From Vibrio sp. HB236076 (GTDB lineage Bacteria; Pseudomonadota; Gammaproteobacteria; Enterobacterales; Vibrionaceae), in assembly GCF_040957575.1 (NCBI RefSeq), contig NZ_CP162602.1:806001-870000 (forward strand): a stretch of 64,000 nt of DNA, given 5' to 3'. Both the position numbers and the translations under genes were made by a program. The first letter of the stretch is position 1, and the number at the start of each line of letters is the position of its first letter. Shown here piece after piece: positions 16,562 through 25,403 of the stretch. The notes under the pieces were generated by a model, which made no database searches, was not told the DNA's origin, and saw nothing but the letters and a program-made list of their open reading frames with translations.

Positions 16562-16792
16562 GCGGGACACTCACCAATTTCCACCGCTCGATTTCATGCG
16601 TGTCCCGCTGTGTTTACCTGTCTTACACTGTGTCACACTGTTCTAGACTGTCCTTCACTGTCTGTTCCTTGCCACTTGCAGCGCAGCGATCTTGAAACGA
16701 AGTGATCTTGCCCCTGTCTTTTACTGTGTTTGACTGTCTTGCACTGTGTCACACTGTCCTAGACTGTCCTAGACTCTCCTTCACTGTTCTTT
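16562..16792 (+). repeat. Composite GGACA repeat element, copy 6, with seven-unit ACTGT decamer array
   Basis: The hairpin GCGGGACACTCA / GTGTCCCGC spans 16562-16608. ACTGT decamers and the GATCTTG module follow, then an uninterrupted array of seven decamers at 16723-16792 (six start ACTGT, one ACTCT). A decayed GCGAAGCGACCTTGG module lies just beyond, at about 16795-16809. Confidence 0.87.
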
Positions 16793-16820
16793 GAGCGAAG
16801 CGACCTTGGTTTCCTTTCAA

Positions 16821-18035
16821 TCAATCTGCGTCTCTGACCAAGCGAACCCAGTTATCAATCGAAATATAATCCGACGCCATTTTCGACGCCAATTCATAGT
16901 CACTCGGTTGACCCGCTTTGGGATCACTGCGCTGTGCCCCCGCGCCATGCCAATCATAATAAGTCGTCGCCTGTGAGTTTTTCTTACTCCACGCCTGAGC
17001 GAACGACACGTAATCTGCAGTCCACTTAAAATCCCCTTGCGTGGTACTGGTCCAAAAATAATAACTGTCTTTTGGCGAGTTAAATTGCTTTAACGTGGTA
17101 TTAAAATACGCTGTATTAATGGCTGGGAATTGCGTTTTTTGGTAATCCACTAAGCTTTGTAACTCTTTGGCATTAGGGACGCGCCAATCATTGTGGCCAG
17201 CTAACTTTGATTGCTTAGCGTACTCGAGCGCCTCGACCCAATTCATTCGTTTGCCACTGTCGTCTTTTGCCCACATCAAATGGGTGGACGTATCGGTGAC
17301 CGTGCCATCTTGGTTATCCACGTAATGCATGTCATACAGTGTTGTGCTGCCGCGCACTGCTCGCACAAAACAGCCCGGGACAAACATATTATCAGCGCGA
17401 GTAATTTCTGTGCCGTCATAAAATAGACCGGTTTCATACGACTTAATATGGCCATCCGAGAAGTTAAAGCCAAAAGCCCCCAGCAAACCGCCGTGCTTAG
17501 AAAAATTTTGAATCGCCTCTTTGACATACACGGTACTGGACCAAAATTGCCCCGCGAAAGCTAAATGACGATCGTATTGATAATCAAAGTAATCGGTGTC
17601 GATATAAGGTTTACTGACCCCATCATCCCCGGGTTTGATTAATTGGCCCTCCATGTCCGCAAGCGAATACAACTCTTTGATGGTCGGAATGCGCCAATCG
17701 TCGTAACCGGCCAGCGTCATATTCTCGACATGTCGCTTGGCCTGCTTTAAAGTACGACGCGTGAAGTCATGAGCTTTTTGCCACATCAATCCGGTGTTTA
17801 AATCGGTGACTGTGCCATCGCCATTATCTCGATAGCGCAAACCATGTCCGGGGTGAGAGGCATCCTGCCCGGTATAAACACTTGAAGATGATACCGCCAG
17901 CACCTTGCCTTGTGTATCGTAGTGTTGACGTTGCCCAGTCCCCGGTAGCACAGGTAAAAACGTGTCACCTAAGGCCGGCTGAGTGCTCATCAGTGCTGCC
18001 GTCATCAGCGATAAAGTGGTGATAGAATGATTCAT
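16821..18035 (-). CDS. Exported DUF1566 (Lcl-like) domain protein
   Basis: The ATG at 18035 is chosen because it begins a signal peptide (MNHSITTLSLMTAALMSTQP, then ALGD); the frame runs on to 18119 without a plausible start. The 404-residue mature protein has two related halves, each with the DUF1566 pattern: RDNGDGTVTDLNTGLMWQKA with YDDWRIPTIKELYSL, and DNQDGTVTDTSTHLMWAKDD with HNDWRVPNAKELQSL. Both halves also carry the W-S/T-S-T block. DUF1566 domains occur in secreted or surface proteins, including the Legionella collagen-like adhesin, and their function is unclear. The divergent AraC-type gene 123 bp away may regulate it. Confidence 0.8.
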   Translation of the reverse strand: MNHSITTLSLMTAALMSTQPALGDTFLPVLPGTGQRQHYDTQGKVLAVSSSSVYTGQDASHPGHGLRYRDNGDGTVTDLNTGLMWQKAHDFTRRTLKQAKRHVENMTLAGYDDWRIPTIKELYSLADMEGQLIKPGDDGVSKPYIDTDYFDYQYDRHLAFAGQFWSSTVYVKEAIQNFSKHGGLLGAFGFNFSDGHIKSYETGLFYDGTEITRADNMFVPGCFVRAVRGSTTLYDMHYVDNQDGTVTDTSTHLMWAKDDSGKRMNWVEALEYAKQSKLAGHNDWRVPNAKELQSLVDYQKTQFPAINTAYFNTTLKQFNSPKDSYYFWTSTTQGDFKWTADYVSFAQAWSKKNSQATTYYDWHGAGAQRSDPKAGQPSDYELASKMASDYISIDNWVRLVRDAD

Positions 18036-18158
18036 ATGGATTCTGCCTAAATAAGGAACATGCCAGAACACATTAATTGAACCAAGCACCACTGGCGTCC
18101 CAATGGCGGTGAATGGCACCTAAAAAAATATCAATTTAGCTTTTTAGAAGGACTTACC

Positions 18159-19394
18159 TTGAGTGGTTTTGAAACATTAAATTGGGAAATCAGCCTGTTG
18201 GGTCTTGCTTGGGCGAGCATGGCCATGATCACTTTCGCCATTCAAAGGCCACCAACACACGCGCAGAAAATTCTGTTTCCTTGGCTCATCGTCTTGTCGT
18301 TGCCTTTGATCCATTCCGGGCTAGAATTCCACCATATCGACATCGGACGCTTTTTCTATTTTACCAATCCAACACTGAATTTGTTGCATGGTCCATTGTT
18401 ATTGCTTTATTTACGCGCTTTAACGCAAACCTCACCGCCACGCCTTACCACTTACGCTGCCCATTTGCTGCCAACCTTGGTTTTTTATGCCATGTATCTA
18501 CTCATGAGCCACCCAAGTATTATGCGCCCAGCGCCACAGTTTGACACTCAAGCCATGTTAACCTTCACGGCCAACCCATTCGACCCTTGGTTTTTACCGA
18601 TAATGAAGCACTTTGGCCTGATCAACGCGCTGATATTTTTGGCGTACTCAGTCAGCGCACTGATGGTTTTACACAAGCACCAACAGACGATTTTAGACTA
18701 CTTTGCCAAACTGTCATGGTCACGGCGTTTAGCGTGGGTCTATAGCTTACCGGCCACGCTTGGGTTACTGTCGGTGATCAACCTCCTTTATAACCTCCAA
18801 GACCCCGTCCCCGATACCCTGCCTGTGGTCCGTGTACAATTATTGTCGTTTGTGTTTTTTATCGGACTTCTCACCGTATTTGGGGCGCGTCAGCAACCTG
18901 TTTTTTCCACGCATTCACTGGGTGACCCTACTGCAGCCACTTTCAAGGCGACTCATCAGCAACGCCACGACAACCCTACCCGCCAAACGCCACACCATCC
19001 TACCATTGCGCCACAAGCACGTGCTATCGTAGCGCACTTACAGCGCACTCAAGCCTTCACCGACAGTGAGTTCTCTCTCTATCAACTGGCAGAGCAGCTC
19101 AACCTCCCTTATCGAGACGTATCGAGAACCATCAATCAAGGGCTAGGCAAAAACTTTTATCAATTGATCAACGAACTGCGCCTAAGCAAAGTGAAATCCT
19201 TGCTCGAGTTAGGTGAGAAAGGCACCATCATGTCGGCTGCCATGGCGTGTGGTTTCAACTCAAAATCGAGTTTTAATCGCCAGTTTAAGCAGCGCTACGG
19301 TGTGACCCCGTCACAAGTACAACGACAAGCCAAATTCGACAATCAAGAGAAGGGTGACTCTGCAACTGAGGAAAAGGTCAGCCGGCTAAAATAA
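18159..19394 (+). CDS. AraC-family regulator with N-terminal membrane domain
   Basis: The TTG at 18159 is supported by AAGGA about 8 bases upstream. The 411-residue protein has about seven hydrophobic segments in its first 245 residues (for example ILFPWLIVLSLPLI, LLHGPLLLLYLRAL, LLSFVFFIGLLTVFG). A linker and a C-terminal AraC double HTH follow, with GLGKNFYQLINELRLSKVKS and AMACGFNSKSSFNRQFKQRY. This membrane-bound AraC architecture senses an unknown signal in the membrane or periplasm and acts on DNA directly. It is divergent from the exported DUF1566 protein, the likeliest target. The 3' end overlaps a terminator-like hairpin. Confidence 0.85.
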   Translation: MSGFETLNWEISLLGLAWASMAMITFAIQRPPTHAQKILFPWLIVLSLPLIHSGLEFHHIDIGRFFYFTNPTLNLLHGPLLLLYLRALTQTSPPRLTTYAAHLLPTLVFYAMYLLMSHPSIMRPAPQFDTQAMLTFTANPFDPWFLPIMKHFGLINALIFLAYSVSALMVLHKHQQTILDYFAKLSWSRRLAWVYSLPATLGLLSVINLLYNLQDPVPDTLPVVRVQLLSFVFFIGLLTVFGARQQPVFSTHSLGDPTAATFKATHQQRHDNPTRQTPHHPTIAPQARAIVAHLQRTQAFTDSEFSLYQLAEQLNLPYRDVSRTINQGLGKNFYQLINELRLSKVKSLLELGEKGTIMSAAMACGFNSKSSFNRQFKQRYGVTPSQVQRQAKFDNQEKGDSATEEKVSRLK

Positions 19395-19410
19395 GACGCC
19401 GGCTTTCCTC
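19380..19410 (+). terminator. Hairpin at the end of the AraC gene
   Basis: AGCCGGC (19380-19386) and GCCGGCT (19398-19404) form a 7-bp stem spanning the AraC stop codon, followed by TTCCTCT. The weak T-run makes it a modest candidate. It lies between convergent genes. Confidence 0.45.
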
Positions 19411-19436
19411 TACTCCAAGTTAAAGCCTGGCGGACA

Positions 19437-21392
19437 TTACGCCAATTTTAGCCAATAAAATTGAAAACCACCCAACACCAGTGATTGCTCGTAAAGAGTT
19501 GGTGAGGTGCCCGTCCAAAGGTCGACCAATTGATGATGTACCACATACTGAGATTTGGTCATATCGTGTAAGGAAATGGTCTGCGGCTCGAGCGACATAT
19601 TGGCAATCACATACACCTTTTCTGATGGATTTTGCACATCGTAACGCACAAACCCAAACACGTTATCATTGTTGAGCTCGAGTAACTCGCGATTGTTGAA
19701 ATCGGCAAACGACGGAGTGGCTTTGCGGATCTCAATCAACTTGCGGATATCTTGAAAAATACGTTGTTGTACCGTCCCCTCCTGGTGGCGGCGTTCAAGG
19801 TGTTGCCAATCAAAACGCGGCCTGTGCAACCAGCGAGAATCATGACTCTTTTGCTCGTCAGACTCAAAGGAATAATCGTTGAGCATCCCCACCTCATCGC
19901 CGTAATAGAGCAAGGGAATACCGCCAAAGGACATGATCAGGCTGTGCAGCAAGGTAATGTGACGGCAACAATCGTCGACCCGTTGTGGATCGTCGGATGC
20001 CAGTGCCTGCTCTAACCCCACAAGCGAGGCTAAAGAGCCTGAAATTCGCGCATCACCGGTTTTGTCATTTTGACCAAAAATACGCCCAGTGGCATCCGAG
20101 CTCGGATGTTGACCGGTAAAGTAATCGATGAGAAATTTGCGATGCCAATAAGCGTCATAACCAATGTGGTAAATGTCGTTGTCATCAAAACCAAAACCGA
20201 TGTCATCGTGACAACGCAAATAGTTAAGCCAAGTTGCTTGCTCGAGCTTGCCCGGTAAACTGCGGATCCCTTGACTGAGCAATTTGGCGTTTTTGGTCGC
20301 CACGGCATCCCAAATCAGCGCCATGTAGGTCGCGTTATAGGCAATTTCACACTCTTTGGCCACCACCGCATCTTCACCAAAATACTTGATGATTTCGGTG
20401 GGCGATACGATAGCTTCAGCGATAAACAGCAGTCCCGGCGACACAATCTGACAACAGTCTTTGAACAGTTGTAAAATCAAATGGGCTTCTTCTTCGTTTT
20501 GACATGCCGTGCCCATTTTTTTCCACAAAAAAGCCACCGCGTCGAGGCGCAAAATATCCACCCCTTGGTTGGCCCAGAACAAAATATTTTCCAACATTTC
20601 GATAAACACCGCCGGATTGGTGTAATTTAAGTCCCACTGATAGGAATTAAACACCGTCATCACCCATTTGTTCATCTGCTCATTATAGGTAAAATTGCCG
20701 GGGTCTTGCTCGGGGAAAATATCCGGCATGGTGTGCTCGAACATGTCGGGAATGTCGCGATTATCAAACATGTAATAACAATCTTGATACTGCTTATCAC
20801 CGGCTTTGGCTTTCATCGCCCATTGGTGTTGATCGGACGTGTGATTAACCACCATGTCTAAAGCGATCAAGGTATCGGTTTGATTGCAATGATTGATAAT
20901 ATTAAGCAGTTGCTCATTGGTGCCGACGCGTTCATCGACTTTGCGAAAATTACTCACCGCATAACCGCCATCACTTTTGCCAATTGGGCACTCCATGATG
21001 GGTAAAATGTGAATAAAGTTGACCCCGAGTTCAGAAAAATAGTCGATTCGAGAGGTTAAGTCCTGTAAGTCTTTGGCAAAACCATCGGCGTATAAGGCCA
21101 TCCCAACCCATTTTTGATCCAAAAACCACTGATGATTTTCTTCTCGCTCGCGATCTTTTTTGCGCAGCTCTGGGCTGCGTTCAATGTAATTGATGGTCAA
21201 CACTTCAACTAGATGGCGCAAGTGGGGATAAAAATCATCGCGATTGCCGTACAAGCGTTCAAACAAACCGTGAATGGCGTAAAAGTTCGCCCCTAAGCGA
21301 CTGTAGAAAAAACGCAGCTCTTTTTCGCCCAACTTAGGGGCCAGATCGTCAAAGATTTGATTGAGCAGCGTATGGGAGACGGGTTCATACAT
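19437..21392 (-). CDS. ams: Amylosucrase (GH13)
   Basis: At 651 residues it has the amylosucrase length. A helical N-terminal domain (about 1-90) precedes the GH13 barrel. Conserved GH13 regions: region I ALDMVVNHTS (about 178-187); region II GVDILRLDAVAFLWKK with Asp284 as nucleophile; region III LLFIAEAIVS with Glu326 as acid/base; region IV CHDDIGFGF. Amylosucrase uses sucrose to build an alpha-1,4-glucan and releases fructose; it can also hydrolyse sucrose. Sucrose phosphorylase is about 490 residues and lacks this N-domain, so amylosucrase is preferred. It is the last gene of the sps-spp-fructokinase operon and recycles sucrose. Confidence 0.88.
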   Translation of the reverse strand: MYEPVSHTLLNQIFDDLAPKLGEKELRFFYSRLGANFYAIHGLFERLYGNRDDFYPHLRHLVEVLTINYIERSPELRKKDREREENHQWFLDQKWVGMALYADGFAKDLQDLTSRIDYFSELGVNFIHILPIMECPIGKSDGGYAVSNFRKVDERVGTNEQLLNIINHCNQTDTLIALDMVVNHTSDQHQWAMKAKAGDKQYQDCYYMFDNRDIPDMFEHTMPDIFPEQDPGNFTYNEQMNKWVMTVFNSYQWDLNYTNPAVFIEMLENILFWANQGVDILRLDAVAFLWKKMGTACQNEEEAHLILQLFKDCCQIVSPGLLFIAEAIVSPTEIIKYFGEDAVVAKECEIAYNATYMALIWDAVATKNAKLLSQGIRSLPGKLEQATWLNYLRCHDDIGFGFDDNDIYHIGYDAYWHRKFLIDYFTGQHPSSDATGRIFGQNDKTGDARISGSLASLVGLEQALASDDPQRVDDCCRHITLLHSLIMSFGGIPLLYYGDEVGMLNDYSFESDEQKSHDSRWLHRPRFDWQHLERRHQEGTVQQRIFQDIRKLIEIRKATPSFADFNNRELLELNNDNVFGFVRYDVQNPSEKVYVIANMSLEPQTISLHDMTKSQYVVHHQLVDLWTGTSPTLYEQSLVLGGFQFYWLKLA

Positions 21393-21404
21393 AGTTCACC
21401 TCCC

Positions 21405-22295
21405 TTATAAGTGCCAAAAATTAATAAAATCTTGATAGATCGTTATATCTTCGACCACCGCACCGGGTTGGGTGACAATGTAACCGGCAAACTGATGCGC
21501 GCGCTCTAAAGTCTTTAACCAATCCCATTGGTTGATCACCCCCATGATCACCACAGAGGTGAATGCATCTCCGGCGCCAACCGGAAAATTGGCCTTGTCC
21601 AACGTGTGGAAATCTTCTGCGGTATCAAAGCGTTGATCTTCGCCGTCAAACAAACTCGCCCCTTGAGCCCCGCGTGTCACCAACAAATTAACGATATCGA
21701 GTGATTGCTTTAATGCCAACGCTTGCTCTTGCCACTCCCCCTTCTCAATAGGAGACAAGGTATAGAGCTCATCGAGACTCAACTTGACCAATAAGCCACA
21801 ATGCAAACTGGCCAGAACATCGTCTTTACTCCAATGTGGCGGGCGCAGATTGACATCGATAATGCGATCATCGCGGCTGTGAGTCAGCAAACGATCCAAT
21901 GCCCGTTTCGAGGTGTGATTGCGACACGCCAACGAACCGTGGTAAAAATAACCGCTTTGTGGTTCAGGAACTTGTTGTTCATCAATATCATCCCAAGCCA
22001 CAGGGCCCACGATATCGTAGTGAGGTTCACCGTCGATCATCTCGACCGCCACGGTCCCGGTGGGCAGTTGCGAGTTGATCTGAACGTATTGCTGAGACAG
22101 ACCCCATTCCTGCATTTTATGCTGCAGCGTCTTGCCCAGTTCATCGTCGCCTATCGAGGTGACCAAGTACGGCGAATAACCAAACCCCTGTAGGTGCCAA
22201 GCCACATTTAAAGGGGCACCACCTAACACCGGCGCTTGCTCGGGAAAGCAGTCAAACAACACCTCCCCAAATAAATAGATTGATTGTTGTTTCAT
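21405..22295 (-). CDS. Fructokinase, PfkB family
   Basis: This 296-residue protein begins with the fructokinase pattern YLFGEVLFDCFPEQAPVLGG followed by APLNVAWHL, and carries the PfkB C-terminal signature PVGAGDAFTSVVI with the catalytic Asp. It phosphorylates free fructose to fructose 6-phosphate. In this operon that returns the fructose released by amylosucrase to fructose 6-phosphate, which is also the substrate of sucrose-phosphate synthase. It is called fruK in methanotroph clusters and scrK in sucrose-uptake operons. It lies 12 bp upstream of amylosucrase and 15 bp downstream of spp. Confidence 0.88.
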   Translation of the reverse strand: MKQQSIYLFGEVLFDCFPEQAPVLGGAPLNVAWHLQGFGYSPYLVTSIGDDELGKTLQHKMQEWGLSQQYVQINSQLPTGTVAVEMIDGEPHYDIVGPVAWDDIDEQQVPEPQSGYFYHGSLACRNHTSKRALDRLLTHSRDDRIIDVNLRPPHWSKDDVLASLHCGLLVKLSLDELYTLSPIEKGEWQEQALALKQSLDIVNLLVTRGAQGASLFDGEDQRFDTAEDFHTLDKANFPVGAGDAFTSVVIMGVINQWDWLKTLERAHQFAGYIVTQPGAVVEDITIYQDFINFWHL

Positions 22296-22310
22296 TGAAT
22301 ACTTACTCCA

Positions 22311-23150
22311 TTAAGTTAATTCAAAGCGAAATTGCGGGAAAAAGTGATGCAATCCTTCGATGATCCCCGCACTGTAACAGCCGTTGAGCTCTGGCGATTC
22401 ACCTTTAGCCAAGTACAACGCATCACTGTTACCTTGTTGTTTGGCCATGGCAATGGCTTTACTCTTGATGGTCTCGGTCGCATTGGCCACTAATACCGAA
22501 GGAAAGTGGCTAGCCAATACTTGAATATCATTGCCACTGTCGCCAGAAAACAGCACCTGATTCGGGTCGAGTGCCATTTGCTCAATGACGTATTCTAAGG
22601 CATACAACTTATTGGCTTGGGTTGGTAAAATATCAATCAGACCGTGATTGTCATATTCATTTTCACTGGCAATACAGTGACAGCGTAACTCGTTATCTTG
22701 GATGATTTGCTCATACTCAGCCAACACCCCCTCTAACGCCTCGACCGGTTCGATCATAAAACTCAATTTAAACTCGCCCTGATGAAACTCGTCTTGAGCC
22801 GTCACCTGCTCAGAAAGGGGAAACAAACGACTCATTTGCTCACGCGAATAGCCATCCCAATCTTGGCGAAGGCGCTCACGCCACCCTTGCCACTGCACCC
22901 ATTGCTCACCGTCACGGGAATAAATGCTCGAGCCCACATCGGCAATCAAATAATCAGGTAATGGCAGTTGATATTGTGCGATCGCCTCATCGACCAATGT
23001 TTTATCTCGGCCTGTGGCATAGACAATAATGGTATTCGGGTCTTGCGCTAACCGGTGGAAATGCACCCTCACTCCAGGGGATTCCTGCTGCACGCCATTG
23101 GGTAACAAAGTGCGATCAAGGTCGGTACAAATTAATAGTGGATTACTCAT
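22311..23150 (-). CDS. spp: Sucrose-6-phosphate phosphatase (HAD-IIB)
   Basis: The ATG at 23150 is chosen: GGAGAGGG lies directly upstream and the HAD motif then starts at residue 5. The frame upstream to 23177 is inside sps. The 279-residue protein has motif I LLICTDLDRTLLP with Asp10 (nucleophile) and Asp12, a lysine near VLFSGDSGNDIQVL (motif IV with SGDSGND), and the SPP cap region. It dephosphorylates sucrose 6-phosphate to sucrose. The start overlaps the sps stop by 8 bp, so translation is coupled. Mannosyl-3-phosphoglycerate phosphatase is a structural relative, but the neighbouring SPS argues for sucrose. Confidence 0.88.
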   Translation of the reverse strand: MSNPLLICTDLDRTLLPNGVQQESPGVRVHFHRLAQDPNTIIVYATGRDKTLVDEAIAQYQLPLPDYLIADVGSSIYSRDGEQWVQWQGWRERLRQDWDGYSREQMSRLFPLSEQVTAQDEFHQGEFKLSFMIEPVEALEGVLAEYEQIIQDNELRCHCIASENEYDNHGLIDILPTQANKLYALEYVIEQMALDPNQVLFSGDSGNDIQVLASHFPSVLVANATETIKSKAIAMAKQQGNSDALYLAKGESPELNGCYSAGIIEGLHHFFPQFRFELT

Positions 23151-25308
23151 TACCCTCTCCTGCACCAAAAAAGTCAAAGTGCTCTATCGCTTCCAAAATG
23201 CCGTTGGCGTAATTTTTTTCAGCAAAATAAATCGCTTTTTGTTCTATGTAATCTGAAAGCTGTTCGTGTTTTCGGTTATTGACAATCACATTGAGCATGT
23301 TGCCGCCAAGCATGTCCTCATCGGTCCCTGAGCCGCCTGCAACCAAAATGTTTTGCAGTGGGATTTCCCACAAACGCGCCACATAGCGAAGCGCCAACCC
23401 TTTCGAGGCTCGTACGGGCAGCACATCAATAAAACGCTCATTAGACAAAAACACATTAACGGTTTGTTCTTCCTTGCGAAGGGCGGCAACAATGTCCTCG
23501 TAGGTCACCTCATCGGAGACCATTTCGTAGGCTAATTTAAACTTGCTTTGCTGGTCTTGAGGCAAGCGTTTCAGGCCTTTAAACTTCGACAAGATGCGCC
23601 GTATCGCTTTGCTATTCCAGTTGTGATCTATGTACTGTCGCCAATCGGTACTTGGGTTGAGTTCGCGAGAAAAATAAATTTCGGTGCCCAAACTGCAGAT
23701 CAAAATATCCGGTTTTGGCAAGCCGTGCTTTTTCATCACCGCCAACACACTGTCTAAAGGCCGCGCTGTGGCAATGCCAAACGCACACTCTTTGCGCTTG
23801 CTTTTCATCAGCTTAGAAAAATCTTGTAAGCCATCACTTTGCGGGCTAAGCAAGGTGCGATCTAACCCCGACACCAGCATTCGTGGGACATGACGCGAGG
23901 CTAAACGAATTTCATCTTGGGCAATAACCGTCGCCGGCGTCGAAGCAAGGCGTTTGACTTCTTTGAGGTACTGTTTGGCGTGGTGCTGCCAAGAATATTG
24001 CTCTGCGACATTTTTAATGCCGTTTTGTGAATATTGACGCCACTTGTCGGGGTCAGTTAACAGTGATTCTATAGACTCGCCAATCTGAGTGACGTTTAAA
24101 GGGTCGACCAACAAGCCGCATTGACAGTTGTGCACAATATCGACAGGACCACCGTTTTCGGTTGCGACAAACGGCAACCCACAGGCCGCCGCTTCGAGCA
24201 AAGTCAAACCAAAGGGCTCAGTCAGCGCTGGATTGACGAACACCCCCATCGAATTGGCAGCCATTTTATAAATCATGGGTACTTCTTCGGAAAGGTGGTG
24301 CTTGGGCAACGCGACTTTGCCGTACAGATCGTAGACATCGATCAGCACCATCAACTCGCTCAAAACGCTTTGAGCTCCTTCATCCATTTGGCGCACATCG
24401 TCGCGATTGCCGGCAATGATCACCAAGTTGGCTTTTTCTTGTAACGTAGGATTCTCACCATACGCTTTGAGTAAGGAGGCGATGTTTTTTCGCGGATCAG
24501 GGCGCGACAAGGCCAAGATCATCGGTTTGTCCGCGTCGTCGAGAAAGCGACTGATCGACTTTCGGATCTCCGAAACTGGCTCACCTAACTGCGGCGGGTG
24601 AAAATCATCCAATGACGTCCCGGGCGGGATCACCTTCATGGCATTGGGTTTGTAAAAGTCGTAGAGGTCGTATTGGTCACTGATTTCTTGATGGGTACTG
24701 GTGATGATCATGTCCGCGTTGGCGAGCACGCTTTCTTCGGCATAAATACGCTGAGAAATGTTATATTTTTCTTCAACTTGCTGCCGGCTCATGCCGCTGG
24801 CTAACAAACGTTTTCGCTTATCTCGGCCCAACGAATGGCCCGTGTGCACCAGTGGGATCCCCGTTTGTAAGTGCAATTTTGTCGCGACGTAACCGGCATC
24901 GGCATAGTGGCTGTGCAGCACGTCGGGCATGCGGTCTTGCTGGCGAAAATAATCGAGTAAGTTATCGGCAAAACTGTCGAGATAATCCCAAAGTTTTTCT
25001 TTGGCAAAATAGGTTTCTGAAGGGCCGCCATCAATGCGAACGATCCGGCTACCTTGGTTGAGGGATTCACTGAACGTGGAGTAAATTGCATCGATATGCG
25101 GGTCTTGAATACGACGGGTGATCAGCTCCACTCTGCTCACTTGCGGGTTTTTACCCAGCGCTTTGGCTAAGTCGACTACGTATTTGGTCTGGCCGCCGGT
25201 ATCGGCATCTCGGCCTAATTCTAAATCTGTGCCCCTTATCAATCCATGTATGCTTATTAATGCGATATATAACTCATCTTCCTTAAGGTCTTTCGCACCT
25301 GGAGCCAT
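23143..25308 (-). CDS. sps: Sucrose-phosphate synthase (GT4 plus degenerate HAD domain)
   Basis: This is a 721-residue two-domain protein. Residues about 1-465 are a GT4 glycosyltransferase of the sucrose-synthase/SPS type: GRDADTGGQTKYVVDLAKAL, HTGHSLGRDKRKRLL, SRPDPRKN, and the donor-binding NPALTEPFGLTLLEAAACGL with the E-x7-E pair. Residues about 475-715 are an SPP-like HAD domain whose motif I reads SGLDRTLL, so the nucleophile Asp is Gly and the domain should be inactive, as in plant SPS. The enzyme makes sucrose 6-phosphate from a nucleotide-glucose and fructose 6-phosphate. It is the first gene of the sucrose operon and has its own promoter. Confidence 0.92.
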   Translation of the reverse strand: MAPGAKDLKEDELYIALISIHGLIRGTDLELGRDADTGGQTKYVVDLAKALGKNPQVSRVELITRRIQDPHIDAIYSTFSESLNQGSRIVRIDGGPSETYFAKEKLWDYLDSFADNLLDYFRQQDRMPDVLHSHYADAGYVATKLHLQTGIPLVHTGHSLGRDKRKRLLASGMSRQQVEEKYNISQRIYAEESVLANADMIITSTHQEISDQYDLYDFYKPNAMKVIPPGTSLDDFHPPQLGEPVSEIRKSISRFLDDADKPMILALSRPDPRKNIASLLKAYGENPTLQEKANLVIIAGNRDDVRQMDEGAQSVLSELMVLIDVYDLYGKVALPKHHLSEEVPMIYKMAANSMGVFVNPALTEPFGLTLLEAAACGLPFVATENGGPVDIVHNCQCGLLVDPLNVTQIGESIESLLTDPDKWRQYSQNGIKNVAEQYSWQHHAKQYLKEVKRLASTPATVIAQDEIRLASRHVPRMLVSGLDRTLLSPQSDGLQDFSKLMKSKRKECAFGIATARPLDSVLAVMKKHGLPKPDILICSLGTEIYFSRELNPSTDWRQYIDHNWNSKAIRRILSKFKGLKRLPQDQQSKFKLAYEMVSDEVTYEDIVAALRKEEQTVNVFLSNERFIDVLPVRASKGLALRYVARLWEIPLQNILVAGGSGTDEDMLGGNMLNVIVNNRKHEQLSDYIEQKAIYFAEKNYANGILEAIEHFDFFGAGEGNE

Positions 25309-25341
25309 AGTTTTTCCCCTGTGTTTCTAATCACACGGTAG

Positions 25342-25347
25342 AGTATA
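25342..25347 (-). promoter_or_regulatory. Extended -10 element upstream of sps
   Basis: The minus strand reads TGCTATACT, an extended -10 (TGnTATACT), 34 bp upstream of the sps start. No strong -35 is present; the candidate position falls in the terminator hairpin of the preceding operon. It fits a separate transcription start for the sucrose operon. Confidence 0.45.
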
Positions 25348-25356
25348 GCACAAGGT

Positions 25357-25393
25357 TAAAAATCATGCAGTTAAATAACAAAAACTGCATGAT
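25357..25393 (-). terminator. Rho-independent terminator of the TRAP-marR operon
   Basis: ATCATGCAGTT and AACTGCATGAT (25362-25372 / 25383-25393) form a perfect 11-bp stem with a 10-base loop. On the minus strand the stem is followed by TTTTTAA. It separates marR from sps. Confidence 0.75.
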
Positions 25394-25403
25394 CCGACGA
25401 CTT

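Noticed and set aside
5176..16792. Superintegron cassette array
   Set aside because: The repeats lack the GTTRRRY core and the long attC stem structure, have no shared gene orientation, and no integrase gene is present in the window.
16723..16792. CRISPR array
   Set aside because: The repeat unit is only 5 fixed bases per 10, without 28-37-bp repeats or spacers, and there are no cas genes.
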